From positions 1 to 36,339 of the forward strand of contig QHXN01000090.1 of assembly GCA_003222975.1 (NCBI GenBank): a stretch of 36,339 nucleotides of DNA. Direction: 5' to 3'. Within the stretch, counting starts at the first letter, position 1; each line of letters starts with the position of its first letter. The notes under the pieces are model-generated. The model saw nothing but the letters and a program-made list of their open reading frames with translations, was not told the origin of the DNA and did not search any database. A program made the position numbers and the translations under genes. This stretch comes from Acidobacteriota bacterium. GTDB lineage: Bacteria; Acidobacteriota; Blastocatellia; Pyrinomonadales; Pyrinomonadaceae. This document shows positions 23,554-32,615 of this stretch, piece after piece.

Positions 23554-25347
23554 TCACTGGTCGAGCGCGTTGAGCGCGGCCTTGCGGCGCTTGGCCGCGT
23601 CGGCTGTGGCGTCGTTGCGCGGCGGCTGCTTCGCCGCGGGCGCGGGCTGCTTGGGCGGCGCGGCGGCGCGGGCTGCGGACTGTCGGCTGCCGGCCTCGCC
23701 GGTCGAAGAAGTCTCGGCGGGCGCGACGGGCACGACCTCGGTCGGCTTGGGCGGGGCGAGCGTGCCGTTCGAGCCGGCGGCGTCGCCGGTCGAAGGCGTG
23801 TTCGCGCTGCCCTGCGCGGTGTCGCCAAGCTGCGAGGGCGCGGCGGGCTGCTCAGGGGCGACGGGCTGCGGCGCGGGCTTCGACTCTTCGGTCAGGGCCT
23901 TCGGCTTCACAGGCTCGACCTTGTTGCCGCGCGTGAGCGCGAAGGCCGCGAGGCCGACGATGACGCCGATGACGAGGAGCGCCGCGATGCCCGCGCCCGC
24001 GTAGTGCACCCATGTGAGCTTGCTAAAGAAGGACTGCTGCTGCGCCTGCGGCGGAGGCGCGAAGCCGGCGGGCGCGAAGCCCTGCGGCGGCGCGGCCATG
24101 GGGGGAGCGCCGATGCGCGTCGCCTTCAAGTCCTGACCGCCCGCGGCGGCTGCGAACGCGCCGGGCGTGCCGATGCGCGTCTCCTTGGCCGCGGAGTCGG
24201 CGGCGGGCACGGGCGCGTTGATAAGCGTCGCGGCCATCGGGTCGCTCGCGGCGTTGGCGGAGCCTGGATTCGACGCCGAGGGCGGCGGCACGCCGGGGTG
24301 CGAAGGCGTCGAGACGCCGGGCTGCGACGGCGGCGCGAGTCCGGGCTGTGACGAGACGCCCGGTTGCGAAGGCGTCGGCACTCCCGGCTGCGACGGCGGC
24401 GCGTAGCCGGGCTGCGAGGGCACGGTCGCGTAGCCGCCCGCGGGCGGGTTGCTCAGGGGCGACTGCGTGTTGAGCGGGCGCGTGGCGTAAGGGTTTGGGT
24501 CGCCGACGGCGAGCGGCTCCAGCCGGCCCGTGGCGGCGAAGCCCGCGTTGAGGAGGAAGCCGCGGAACTCCGCGGCGCTCTGGAAGCGCTCTGGCGGGTT
24601 CTTCGCAATCGCCTTCCAGATGGCCTGCTCGACGACTTCGGGGATGGCCGGGTTCAATTGGCGCGGCGGCATGGGGTACTGCTCGATCTGCGCCTTCATC
24701 AGCTCGAACTCGTTCTGCATGTCGAACGGGCAGCGCCCGGTCAGCATCTCGTAGAGGAGCATGCCCAAGGAGTAGATGTCGGAGCGCGCGTCCGTTTCGA
24801 AGCCGCGCACCTGTTCGGGCGACATGTATTCAATCGTGCCGATGATGTTGCCCTGGCGGGTCATGCGGGCGGTGCCGAGTATGCGCGCGATGCCGAAGTC
24901 TAAGACTTTGAGCGTGCCCTTCTCGGTGAGCATCATGTTGGCGGGCTTGATGTCGCGGTGGATGATGCCGAAGTCGTGCGCGTGCTGGATGCCGTCCAGG
25001 ACCTGGCAGAAGAGCGGGATGGCCTGCTCCGAGGGGAGAGCGCCGCGCTGCTGGATGACGTTGTCGAGCGTCGCGCCGCGCACGAACTCCAAGACCATGA
25101 AGAAGCTGTCGCCCTGGCGCATGAAGTTGAAGAGCGTGGCGATGTTCGGGTGGTTGAGCTTCGCCAGCGTGACGGCCTCGGAGCGGAAGCGCTCGACGAC
25201 CTGCGGCTGCGCGGAGAGTTCGGGCCGCAAAAACTTAATCGCCACCTCGCGCTCAAGCATCATGTCCACGCCGCGGAAGACCGCGCCCATGCCGCCCTCG
25301 CCGAGCTTCTGTTCGATCTTGTAGTTCCCAACGATTTGTCCGGTCAT
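23554..25347 (-). CDS. Membrane-anchored Ser/Thr protein kinase with Pro-rich linker
   Basis: A 597-aa Hanks-type kinase. Residues 9-270 carry the glycine loop GEGGMGAVF (16-24), catalytic Lys38 in VAIKFL, HRDIKPAN (130-137), DFGIAR (150-155) and GTIEYMSPEQ, so the kinase core looks active. Residues ~290-440 are a Pro/Ser/Gly-rich linker with about seven PSQPG-type units and two KxTRIGxP units. A membrane segment follows at about 445-470 (YAGAGIAALLVIGVIVGLAA), then a Pro/Ala-rich extracytoplasmic tail ending AAKRRKAALNALDQ. Its ATG overlaps the phosphatase stop (ATGA), and GGAGGG lies 9 nt upstream. The kinase and its likely opposing phosphatase are therefore made together. Two secreted paralogs lie downstream. 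Confidence 0.93.
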   Translation of the reverse strand: MTGQIVGNYKIEQKLGEGGMGAVFRGVDMMLEREVAIKFLRPELSAQPQVVERFRSEAVTLAKLNHPNIATLFNFMRQGDSFFMVLEFVRGATLDNVIQQRGALPSEQAIPLFCQVLDGIQHAHDFGIIHRDIKPANMMLTEKGTLKVLDFGIARILGTARMTRQGNIIGTIEYMSPEQVRGFETDARSDIYSLGMLLYEMLTGRCPFDMQNEFELMKAQIEQYPMPPRQLNPAIPEVVEQAIWKAIAKNPPERFQSAAEFRGFLLNAGFAATGRLEPLAVGDPNPYATRPLNTQSPLSNPPAGGYATVPSQPGYAPPSQPGVPTPSQPGVSSQPGLAPPSQPGVSTPSHPGVPPPSASNPGSANAASDPMAATLINAPVPAADSAAKETRIGTPGAFAAAAGGQDLKATRIGAPPMAAPPQGFAPAGFAPPPQAQQQSFFSKLTWVHYAGAGIAALLVIGVIVGLAAFALTRGNKVEPVKPKALTEESKPAPQPVAPEQPAAPSQLGDTAQGSANTPSTGDAAGSNGTLAPPKPTEVVPVAPAETSSTGEAGSRQSAARAAAPPKQPAPAAKQPPRNDATADAAKRRKAALNALDQ

Positions 25348-26204
25348 CCTTGCACCCTCCACTCGCGCGTCGCGCGCATGTCAACGGCCTCGGCGGCCTC
25401 CGTCCCCGCGGGCACGACGGCGACTATCCCGACCGTGATGTTGTCGTGCCCGCCGCGCGCCTTGGCGAGCGTGATGAGCCTTTCGCCGGCTGCGTGTATG
25501 TCGTGGTTGGCCGACAGCTCGCGCTCGATCTCGTCGTCGGGGACGAGGTCGTAGAGGCCGTCCGAGCACAAGAGGTACTGGTCGCCCACCCGCACCGAGA
25601 AAGGCTCAAGCATCGCGACCTCGACTTCGGGCGTCGTGCCGAGGGCGCGAAGTATGACGTTCTTGTCCTCGTGGTGGCGTGCCTGCTCCATCGTGATGAG
25701 GCCGAGCTTGACCATCTCCATCACCGCCGAGTGGTCTTCCGTTAACAGATAGACCTTGCCGTCGCGCAGCATGTAGAGGCGGCTGTCGCCGACGTGTGCG
25801 GCGAACGCCTGCCCGTCGAGGAGGACGAGCGCCGTGCAGGTCGTGCCCATGCCGCGCTTCGACTCGTCTTCGAGCGAGGCGGCGTGAATCCGGCGGTTGG
25901 CCTCCTCGACCGCTTTTTTAAACGCGTCCTGGGCTTCACCCTTCGACTCGAAGTAGAGGCGCGGGACGAGTTCGGCGGCCATCCCGCTCGCGACCTCGCC
26001 CGCCGAATGGCCGCCCATGCCGTCGGCGACGACGAGCAGGACTCCCTTCTCCTTCAAGACCTCCGGGTCGCTCGGCCTGACGAAGCGGCCCGAATCCTCG
26101 TTGATCTCACGCACGCAGCCCACATCGGTCTGGACGCTGGCGGAGACCTCGTAGTCAGCGTGAGGGCGTGTCGCCGCCTCGCCCGACTTCGCTCGTTTGA
26201 ACAT
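25344..26204 (-). CDS. PP2C-family Ser/Thr protein phosphatase
   Basis: A 286-aa soluble phosphatase of the bacterial PP2C/Stp type that removes phosphate from Ser/Thr using two metal ions. Motifs in order are VREINEDS (31-38), DGMGGHSAGE (61-70), GMGTTCTAL (118-126), GDSRLYMLRDG (139-149), CSDGLYDL (213-220) and GGHDNITVGI (251-260). The metal-binding Asp residues are all present. Length is usual for the family. Its stop overlaps the start of the downstream kinase by 4 nt, which suggests balanced production of the pair. A strong hairpin lies between it and the upstream kinase. Confidence 0.95.
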   Translation of the reverse strand: MFKRAKSGEAATRPHADYEVSASVQTDVGCVREINEDSGRFVRPSDPEVLKEKGVLLVVADGMGGHSAGEVASGMAAELVPRLYFESKGEAQDAFKKAVEEANRRIHAASLEDESKRGMGTTCTALVLLDGQAFAAHVGDSRLYMLRDGKVYLLTEDHSAVMEMVKLGLITMEQARHHEDKNVILRALGTTPEVEVAMLEPFSVRVGDQYLLCSDGLYDLVPDDEIERELSANHDIHAAGERLITLAKARGGHDNITVGIVAVVPAGTEAAEAVDMRATREWRVQG

Positions 26205-26259
26205 TCCCTGTCCCCTCTTGGATGAAACCTGAATGAATGCCTGTCTCGATTGAACGACC

Positions 26260-26303
26260 GCCCCGACCGCGAGCGCGCGATGCCCGGCGCTCGCGGTCGG
26301 GGC
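26260..26303 (-). terminator. Strong hairpin between kinase 2 and the phosphatase
   Basis: Perfect 17-nt arms GCCCCGACCGCGAGCGC (26260-26276) and complement (26287-26303), 10-nt loop, 16 nt past the stop of the upstream kinase on the minus strand. It is followed by GGTCGTTCAATCG, with only a weak T run, so it may attenuate rather than end transcription into the phosphatase gene. Confidence 0.6.
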
Positions 26304-26318
26304 TCAGGCCCGCGCCCC

Positions 26319-27635
<1,317 letters not shown>

Positions 27636-27646
27636 GAATCGAAAGT

Positions 27647-27752
27647 AGGCAGACGGCAGGGGCAGGAGGCAGTCGTCTTGAATTTCAAATCTCGAATTTG
27701 AGATTCATAAATCCGATTTGCTCTCACTGCCTCCTGCCCCTGCCGTCTGCCT
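27647..27752. repeat. Inverted repeat between the FHA-protease and kinase 2
   Basis: Arms of 27 nt (27647-27673 and 27726-27752) are perfect complements, made of GGCAGAC/GGCAGGG/GGCAGGA units. The centre holds an A/T-rich inner palindrome around AATCTCGAATTTGAGATT. It starts 8 nt past the FHA-protease stop and ends 12 nt before the kinase start, so it makes up nearly the whole gap between two genes of the same direction. Confidence 0.9.
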
Positions 27753-27759
27753 CCTGGTT

Positions 27760-29469
27760 TTACTTGACGCCCATCAGCTCGCGCCCGTAGCGGATCGGGA
27801 CGGCGAAGGTGACGGAGGTGCCCGACTCATCCCGGAGGCCGGCGAAGAAGATGGCGACGACGCGACCGTGGTCGTCGAAGACGGGGCCGCCGGAGTTGCC
27901 ATGCCCCGTCGTGTTGATCTGGAGCTGGTAGGAGTCGCCGATGACGCTGACGGTCGTCTTCTCGGCGCCGCTCGTCCCCTCTTGGCTGCGGTAGATGCGC
28001 CCGATGTTGCCGACCGTGACGGTCGGGTCGGGGATTTCGAGCGCCTGCGTCTCCGGGTTGAAAACGTCCTGCGACTTGACGATGCCGTAGGTCGGCGGCG
28101 AGATGGAGGGGTAGCCGAGGACGACGGCCTGCTCGCCGGCCTGGATGGTGTCGTAGTTGTCGTTGATCTCGACCTTGGGCAGCGAGCCGGGGCTGTCAAC
28201 CTTGACGAGCGCCACGTCGTGGCGAGGGCTAAAGGCCGAGAGCTTGGCCGAGAGGCGGCGGTCGGAGTTCGGGAACAGGACATCGAGGATGTCGTTACGG
28301 CCCGCGTAGCGGACGTTGTCCTGCTTTGACTGCGCCGGAACCCAGTTGCGCGGGGCCTGCGGCACGAGGCCGACGACGGCGATCTTACCGTCGGGGCCTT
28401 GGCCGAGGATGATGCCGTTGTTGGCGTTGTCGGGGAAGTTGTAGGCCGTCTCCCACGCCGCGGCGACGTGGCGGTTCGTCAGGATGAAGCCGTCCGAGGA
28501 GACGGCGAAGCCAGAGCCTGTGTGCATCCCGCCGATGCCGACGTTGTACTGGTTCTTGTCGTAGGTCAGGTAAGGCTCAATCGTGCCGTCTTGCAGGCGG
28601 ACGTAGCAGGCGCGCACCGCACCCTGGAAGGGCATGTACTGGTGGTAAACCAGCCCGTTGCCCTGCTGCGAGACGAGCTTCCAGGAGACGAGTATCTTGA
28701 CGACCGCGCCGCCGTACTGCTTGACGATGTCGGGGGCCCTCATCGTCGCGCTGGCCGCCTCGGTCTCCTTCGCCTCGTCGAGATTCTTCTTGAGGCCGGC
28801 GACCTCCGCCGACGCCTGGCTCTTGGTGCGCCAGATCATGTAGCCGCCGACGCCGCCCAGGACGACGACGACCAGGATGATGACCACCGCGCCGACGGCG
28901 AGGAAGGTGCGCCCCTGGCTCTTCTTGGCCTGCTGGACGTTGGCGGAGACGATGCGCTCGACCGTGGCCTTGCCGACGCCGCCTGACGCCGGGCCGGTGT
29001 GCGCGTTCGCCGTTGGCGGGAAGGTCGGGGGCGGAGCGCCGCCGCCCGTCGGGCCGACGACGCGCGTGGCGGGCGTCTGCATGGTCGGGGCCATCGGGCC
29101 GGCGGCGACGCGCGTCGGCCTGGTCGCGTTAGCGGGGCGCGGCTCGAGGTCGAAGACGAATTCGGGGCCGCCGGGGCCGAGCTGCACCACGTCGCCGGGG
29201 TTGACGCGGGTCGTCCCGGCGATCCTCTGGCGGTTCACGAACGTGCCGTTGCGGCTGTTCAGGTCGCTGATGATGAACTGCGAGGGGTCGTTCGGGTCCT
29301 GGGTGATGCGCGCGTGCTGGCGGCCCACCAGGTCGTCGCGGTCGGGGTCGTACTTGACCGTTGACGAGGGGTCACGCCCGAGGACAAGTTCCTTGACGTG
29401 GTTGAGCGGGAACTCTTCCACCTGGTTGGCCTTCGAGCCGCTAAGGTGCTTGAGAACGATGCGTTCCAT
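27760..29469 (-). CDS. FHA domain - transmembrane - trypsin-like serine protease
   Basis: A 569-aa fusion. An N-terminal cytoplasmic FHA domain (about 25-105) has LGRDPSSTV (30-38), GRQHARI (49-55) and SDLNSRNGTFVN (68-79), the phosphothreonine-binding positions. A Pro/Thr-rich linker leads to a membrane segment at about 188-213 (TFLAVGAVVIILVVVVLGGV). The outer half is a trypsin/DegP-like protease with His334 in LTNRHVAAAW, Asp418 in RHDVALVKV and Ser526 in GHGNSGGPVF; no PDZ domain is evident. So it couples phosphothreonine recognition inside the cell to proteolysis outside. GGAGGAG lies about 9 nt before the ATG. It heads the kinase-phosphatase block and has a candidate promoter about 365 nt upstream. 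Confidence 0.93.
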   Translation of the reverse strand: MERIVLKHLSGSKANQVEEFPLNHVKELVLGRDPSSTVKYDPDRDDLVGRQHARITQDPNDPSQFIISDLNSRNGTFVNRQRIAGTTRVNPGDVVQLGPGGPEFVFDLEPRPANATRPTRVAAGPMAPTMQTPATRVVGPTGGGAPPPTFPPTANAHTGPASGGVGKATVERIVSANVQQAKKSQGRTFLAVGAVVIILVVVVLGGVGGYMIWRTKSQASAEVAGLKKNLDEAKETEAASATMRAPDIVKQYGGAVVKILVSWKLVSQQGNGLVYHQYMPFQGAVRACYVRLQDGTIEPYLTYDKNQYNVGIGGMHTGSGFAVSSDGFILTNRHVAAAWETAYNFPDNANNGIILGQGPDGKIAVVGLVPQAPRNWVPAQSKQDNVRYAGRNDILDVLFPNSDRRLSAKLSAFSPRHDVALVKVDSPGSLPKVEINDNYDTIQAGEQAVVLGYPSISPPTYGIVKSQDVFNPETQALEIPDPTVTVGNIGRIYRSQEGTSGAEKTTVSVIGDSYQLQINTTGHGNSGGPVFDDHGRVVAIFFAGLRDESGTSVTFAVPIRYGRELMGVK

Positions 29470-29936
29470 TGGATGTCTCCTCCGAGTCTTGCTACTTCCG
29501 AGTCTGCGCCGCGCGTGCCGGCATCTTCAGCGCCCGGCCATGGGCGAAGGGGCGGTCATGCGGGGGCGGCGGCGGCGGTCTTCCGTTGACGGTTGAGAAC
29601 GGGCGAAACGGGCGCACTTCAAACAAGCTCCGGCGAGCCGCGGAAGTTTCTGCGCACGCGCAGCGCGCGAGGCGGCGGTGTGTCGGGCGACGACTTCGTA
29701 CTGTTTCAAGATTTTACCGCGGGCGGGTAAATCGCATGCTTGAAAAAGCAGTTGTGAATCTACGCGCTCTCAAACAGCGAGGTTTAGAAACGGCGTCGGG
29801 GGTCGTCACTCCTGCCTCGGGGCTACGGCGGGGAATTATACATCAAAGCGTTGCGACCGCAAGCGCCAGCCGAAAACTTCATCAACGCGGAATCGCCCGC
29901 TCCGAAAAGCCGCGACCGGCGGGGGGCGCGTGGGCG
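29470..29936. other. 467-nt intergenic region between panC and the FHA-protease gene
   Basis: No coding frame here has convincing protein character. It is the longest gene-free stretch in the window and has lower G+C in the middle (29700-29860) than the neighbouring genes. It holds a candidate promoter (29835-29862) and, on the minus strand, a TAAAAT at 29711-29716 that could be a second -10 box. If the promoter is used, the FHA-protease mRNA has an unusually long leader of about 360 nt. I saw no clear riboswitch or RNA motif. Confidence 0.6.
29835..29862 (-). promoter_or_regulatory. Candidate promoter for the FHA-protease/kinase block
   Basis: A perfect TATAAT on the minus strand (29835-29840) preceded at 16 nt by TTGCGG (29857-29862), which keeps the TTG of the -35 consensus. 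It lies in the panC to FHA-protease gap and points toward the FHA-protease gene. A perfect -10 box is notable in such GC-rich DNA. Confidence 0.45.
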
Positions 29937-30824
29937 TCACCCTTCGGAAGTGGTGCGGGCCTTCTGGCGCGCGGGCTGGATGACGATGTTGTCTATGAGG
30001 CGCGTCGGGCCGACTTGCGCGGCGAGCGCGATCAGCACGGCGCGGTCTTCGGGTATGCGGTCGAACTTCTCCATCGTCTCGGCGTCCACGACCCCGACGT
30101 ATTCGAGCCGCGCCAGAGGCTCCGAGTCGAACTGCGCGCGCACGGCCTCGGCCAGACGTTTCGAGCTGCGCTCGCCCTCCATGTAAACCTCGCGCGCCTG
30201 TGCGAGCGCGCGGTAGAGGACGGTCGCGGCCTTGTGCTCCTCGTCGCCGAGGTAGGCGTTGCGCGAGGAGAGGGCGAGGCCCGACTGTTCGCGCACCGTG
30301 GGGAGCACGACGACCTCGATGTCGAAGGCGAGGTCGCGCACGAGGCGGCGGACGACCAGGGTCTGCTGCGCGTCCTTCTGGCCGAAGAAGGCGAAGTCGG
30401 GGCGCACGGTGTTGAAGAGGACGGTGAGGACGGTGGCGACGCCGCGGAAGTGGCCCGGACGCGCCACGCCCTCCATCTGCTCGGAGAGTCCCTCGACGGT
30501 GACGTAGGTCGCGAAGCCCTTCGGGTAAACCTCTTCGGGGGGCGGGGCGAAGATGTAGTCCACGTTGTAGTCGGCGAGCTTCGTGGTGTCGCCCGTCAGG
30601 TCGCGCGGGTAGCGTTTGAAGTCCTCGCCGGGGCCGAACTGCGTCGGGTTGACGAAGACCGAGACGACCACCACGTCGCACATCCGGCGCGCCTCGCGCA
30701 CCAGCGACAGGTGGCCGTCGTGCAGCGCGCCCATCGTCGGCACAAGCCCGATGGTCTTATCTTCCTCGCGCCTCACCTTGCGCGCGACCGATGCCATACG
30801 CTGGCGGCGGTTGATGATTTCCAT
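29937..30824 (-). CDS. panC: Pantothenate synthetase (pantoate-beta-alanine ligase)
   Basis: PanC joins pantoate and beta-alanine, using ATP, in the last step of pantothenate (vitamin B5) synthesis. Signatures are complete: LVPTMGALHDGHLSLVREA with the HxGH nucleotide-binding motif, VFVNPTQFGPGEDFKRYPRD, RPGHFRGVATVLTVLFN, FGQKDAQQ and LALSSRNAYL with the KMSKS-like region. Length (295 aa) is typical. ATG at 30824 is preferred to a TTG three codons upstream. panB lies upstream in the same direction with only an inverted repeat in between, so this is a panBC unit; panD is not visible here. Confidence 0.96.
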   Translation of the reverse strand: MEIINRRQRMASVARKVRREEDKTIGLVPTMGALHDGHLSLVREARRMCDVVVVSVFVNPTQFGPGEDFKRYPRDLTGDTTKLADYNVDYIFAPPPEEVYPKGFATYVTVEGLSEQMEGVARPGHFRGVATVLTVLFNTVRPDFAFFGQKDAQQTLVVRRLVRDLAFDIEVVVLPTVREQSGLALSSRNAYLGDEEHKAATVLYRALAQAREVYMEGERSSKRLAEAVRAQFDSEPLARLEYVGVVDAETMEKFDRIPEDRAVLIALAAQVGPTRLIDNIVIQPARQKARTTSEG

Positions 30825-30834
30825 GATTCTCAAG

Positions 30835-30911
30835 CGTAAACCGTGAACCGTAAACCGTGACGAGAGAAAAGCAGTCTTCTTCTTGTCACGGTTTACGGCT
30901 CACGGTTTACG
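30835..30911. repeat. Inverted repeat of the CGTAAACCGTGAACC family (copy 2)
   Basis: Arms of 27 nt (30835-30861 and 30885-30911) pair with one mismatch. Arm and loop match the copy at 11521-11633: both have GACGAG, then AAGCAGT, then CTTGTCACGG. The right arm overlaps the panB end and supplies its TAA stop (30907-30909). The left arm reaches to 10 nt before the panC ATG, so it also forms the panC leader. Confidence 0.9.
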
Positions 30912-31800
30912 GCTTTTTCACTTCCTCGTCGCCCGCGCGCGTGAGGCCGAGTTCGGCGGCGGCGTCCGCGGGGAGCGGGTAGGACTCAGTGTCCGAGGGA
31001 AACGCGCCAGCGCGCACGTCGTCGGCGTAGCGCGTGACGGCGTCCGTGATGGCCGCGCGAAGGTTCGCGTACTGGCGCACGAAACGCGGGCTGGTGCGGC
31101 TAAACGAGAGGCCGAGCAGGTCGTGCGTGACGAGTATCTGCGCGTCGCAGTCAGCGCCCGCGCCGATGCCGATGACGGGGACGCGCAAGGCTTCAGTCAC
31201 CATGCGCGCGATCTCGCGCGGCACGACTTCCAGGACGATGGCGAAGACTCCGGCCTCCTCCAACATCCGCGCATCTTCGACGAGAGCGCGGGCCGCGTCC
31301 GCCGTCTTCGCTTGCAGACGGTAGCTGCCGAGCTTGTTCAAAGACTGCGGCGTCAGGCCGACGTGGCCCATGACGGGAATCTCCTCGCTGACAAGCCGGC
31401 GGATCACCTCGACGCGGTTGCGCCCGCCTTCTAACTTGACGGCCTCCGCGCCGCCCTCCTTGACGAGACGGAGCGCCGCGCGCACCGCCTCCGTCTCGCC
31501 CGTGTGGTAAGAGCCGTAGGGCATGTCGGCGACCAGGAGCGCGCGCTCGACGCCGCGGCGCACGGCCCGCGTGTGGTGGAGCATGTCTTCGAGCGTGACG
31601 GGTACGGTCGAGTCGTAGCCGAGGACGACGTTACCCAGAGAGTCGCCGACGAGGATGATGTCCGTCCCGGCCTCGTCAACGATGCGCGCCGTCGGGTAGT
31701 CGTAGGCGGTCAGGCAGACCAGGCGCTCGCCGCGCTCTTTGCTCGCCCGCACGGCGGGCACGGTCACTTTTTCGGGTCGCTGCTGTTTGAGATAGACCAT
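30907..31800 (-). CDS. panB: 3-methyl-2-oxobutanoate hydroxymethyltransferase (ketopantoate synthase)
   Basis: PanB transfers a one-carbon unit from 5,10-methylene-tetrahydrofolate to alpha-ketoisovalerate, the first committed step of pantothenate synthesis. Hallmarks are LVCLTAYDYPTARIVDEAG, ILVGDSLGNVVLGYDSTVPV, VADMPYGSY, VKLEGG, PVMGHVGLTPQS and VIGIGAGADCDAQILVTHDLLGL. Metal-binding Asp residues (VGDS, VADMP) and the catalytic Glu are present. Length (297 aa) is slightly above the usual ~265 because of the tail after residue 270. The last residues KKP and the stop are encoded by a repeat arm. Confidence 0.96.
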   Translation of the reverse strand: MVYLKQQRPEKVTVPAVRASKERGERLVCLTAYDYPTARIVDEAGTDIILVGDSLGNVVLGYDSTVPVTLEDMLHHTRAVRRGVERALLVADMPYGSYHTGETEAVRAALRLVKEGGAEAVKLEGGRNRVEVIRRLVSEEIPVMGHVGLTPQSLNKLGSYRLQAKTADAARALVEDARMLEEAGVFAIVLEVVPREIARMVTEALRVPVIGIGAGADCDAQILVTHDLLGLSFSRTSPRFVRQYANLRAAITDAVTRYADDVRAGAFPSDTESYPLPADAAAELGLTRAGDEEVKKP

Positions 31801-31835
31801 TTTGTCGGTTGTCCCCTCCCGGCCCTCGCGCCGGG

Positions 31836-32042
31836 TCAGTCGTTGCAGGCGCGCGCGACGAGGAATCGGATCGCTTTCAGCGGACGAAGCAGAACGGCCC
31901 GCGGGCGGTCGGCGACGGCGACGACGCGACCGCCCGCTCCGCCGCTGCCGCGGAATGCGGTGCGGCGTAGATAAGAGTTGACGGATGCTCCGACGAAGTA
32001 AGCTGACGACCCGGCGGCCAGGAGAAGTGTGTGGCGGCGCAT
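31836..32042 (-). CDS. Possible small hypothetical protein
   Basis: A 68-residue frame between folK and panB starting ATG at 32042. The N-terminus (MRRHTLLLAAGSSAYFVGAS) could be a weak signal or membrane segment; the rest is Arg/Ala-rich, as random frames are in this GC-rich DNA. There is no clear Shine-Dalgarno and no recognisable family. The 413-nt gap between folK and panB is otherwise filled only by the repeat at 32149-32254, so a small gene is possible but weakly supported. Confidence 0.25.
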   Translation of the reverse strand: MRRHTLLLAAGSSAYFVGASVNSYLRRTAFRGSGGAGGRVVAVADRPRAVLLRPLKAIRFLVARACND

Positions 32043-32148
32043 GTTGGCGATATTCTACGCTCGCGCTACGGAAGACGGCAAATTTGAGAGCGCCGAATTA
32101 TAAGCAGACGCGGGCGAGGGGGCAAGAAAAAGATGACGGGGAGACAAG

Positions 32149-32254
32149 GGGACGGGGCGAGGGGCGATAGGAGAAGACGAAGTACCGAGAAGACGTTTGT
32201 GCCTCTGCGCGTCCTATGGCCCCGTCCCCCCGTCCCCCCGTCCCCCCGTCCCCT
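32149..32254. repeat. GGGGACGG-type repeat with four 8-bp tandem copies, fused to the folK 3' end
   Basis: Right side: CCCCGTCC is repeated four times exactly from 32220 to 32251. Left side: GGGGACGGGGC (from 32149) and GATAGGA face GTCCTATGGCCCCGTCCCC (32211 onward), so the two sides form an inverted repeat around about 40 nt. The right side encodes the last residues of folK (TGGRGDGGTGP) and its TAG stop. Confidence 0.8.
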
Positions 32255-32606
32255 CTTTCGGTTTCTCTTGCCGCGTGTCGCCGTGGAGCAGGAGGTCTAG
32301 GTCGAGCGTGCGCGCCGACGCCGGGCGTCCGCGGCGTCGGCCCGACGCGTGCTCGATCTTGAGCAGGCGCGCGAGGAGTTCTTCGGGCGTGGGAAGTGGC
32401 GGGCAGAGTTCCGCGACCATGTTGAGGTAGTCGGGCTGCGCGTCTTCGACGCCGACCGGCTCGGTCTCGTAGATCGACGACAGGCGAAGCACCGTCAAGC
32501 CCGCCGACATCATCTCGCGCACGCCGAGCAGGAGATTACCGGCGCGGTCGCCCAGATTCGACCCCATCCCGACGTATGCGCGCACTTTCGCGCCGCTCTC
32601 AGCCAT
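32214..32606 (-). CDS. folK: HPPK (7,8-dihydro-6-hydroxymethylpterin pyrophosphokinase), C-terminally truncated
   Basis: FolK transfers pyrophosphate from ATP to the pterin precursor in folate synthesis. The first ~110 residues are normal: VRAYVGMGSNLGDRAGNLLL, SSIYETEPVG, DYLNMVAELCPPL, LLKIEHASGRRRGRP and the metal-binding ARTLDLDLLLHGD. Family members then continue about 45 residues with a PHP/H-x5-R segment and a closing region (LPLxEIAP type). Here the frame instead runs into repeat DNA, giving RQEKPKEGTGGRGDGGTGP and a stop. No missing C-terminus is visible in any frame downstream. The 130-aa product lacks residues that bind ATP in E. coli HPPK and may be inactive. It follows the DUF1572 gene by 9 nt. 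Confidence 0.82.
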   Translation of the reverse strand: MAESGAKVRAYVGMGSNLGDRAGNLLLGVREMMSAGLTVLRLSSIYETEPVGVEDAQPDYLNMVAELCPPLPTPEELLARLLKIEHASGRRRGRPASARTLDLDLLLHGDTRQEKPKEGTGGRGDGGTGP

Positions 32607-32615
32607 TGATGAATC

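Noticed and set aside
29469..30839. 456-residue plus-strand open frame opposite panC
   Set aside because: panC on the other strand has full family motifs; the antisense product shows no family feature and its codon pattern mirrors panC.
32220..32251. Possible CRISPR-like array (CCCCGTCC repeats)
   Set aside because: The 8-bp units are directly adjacent with no spacers, and there are no cas genes.
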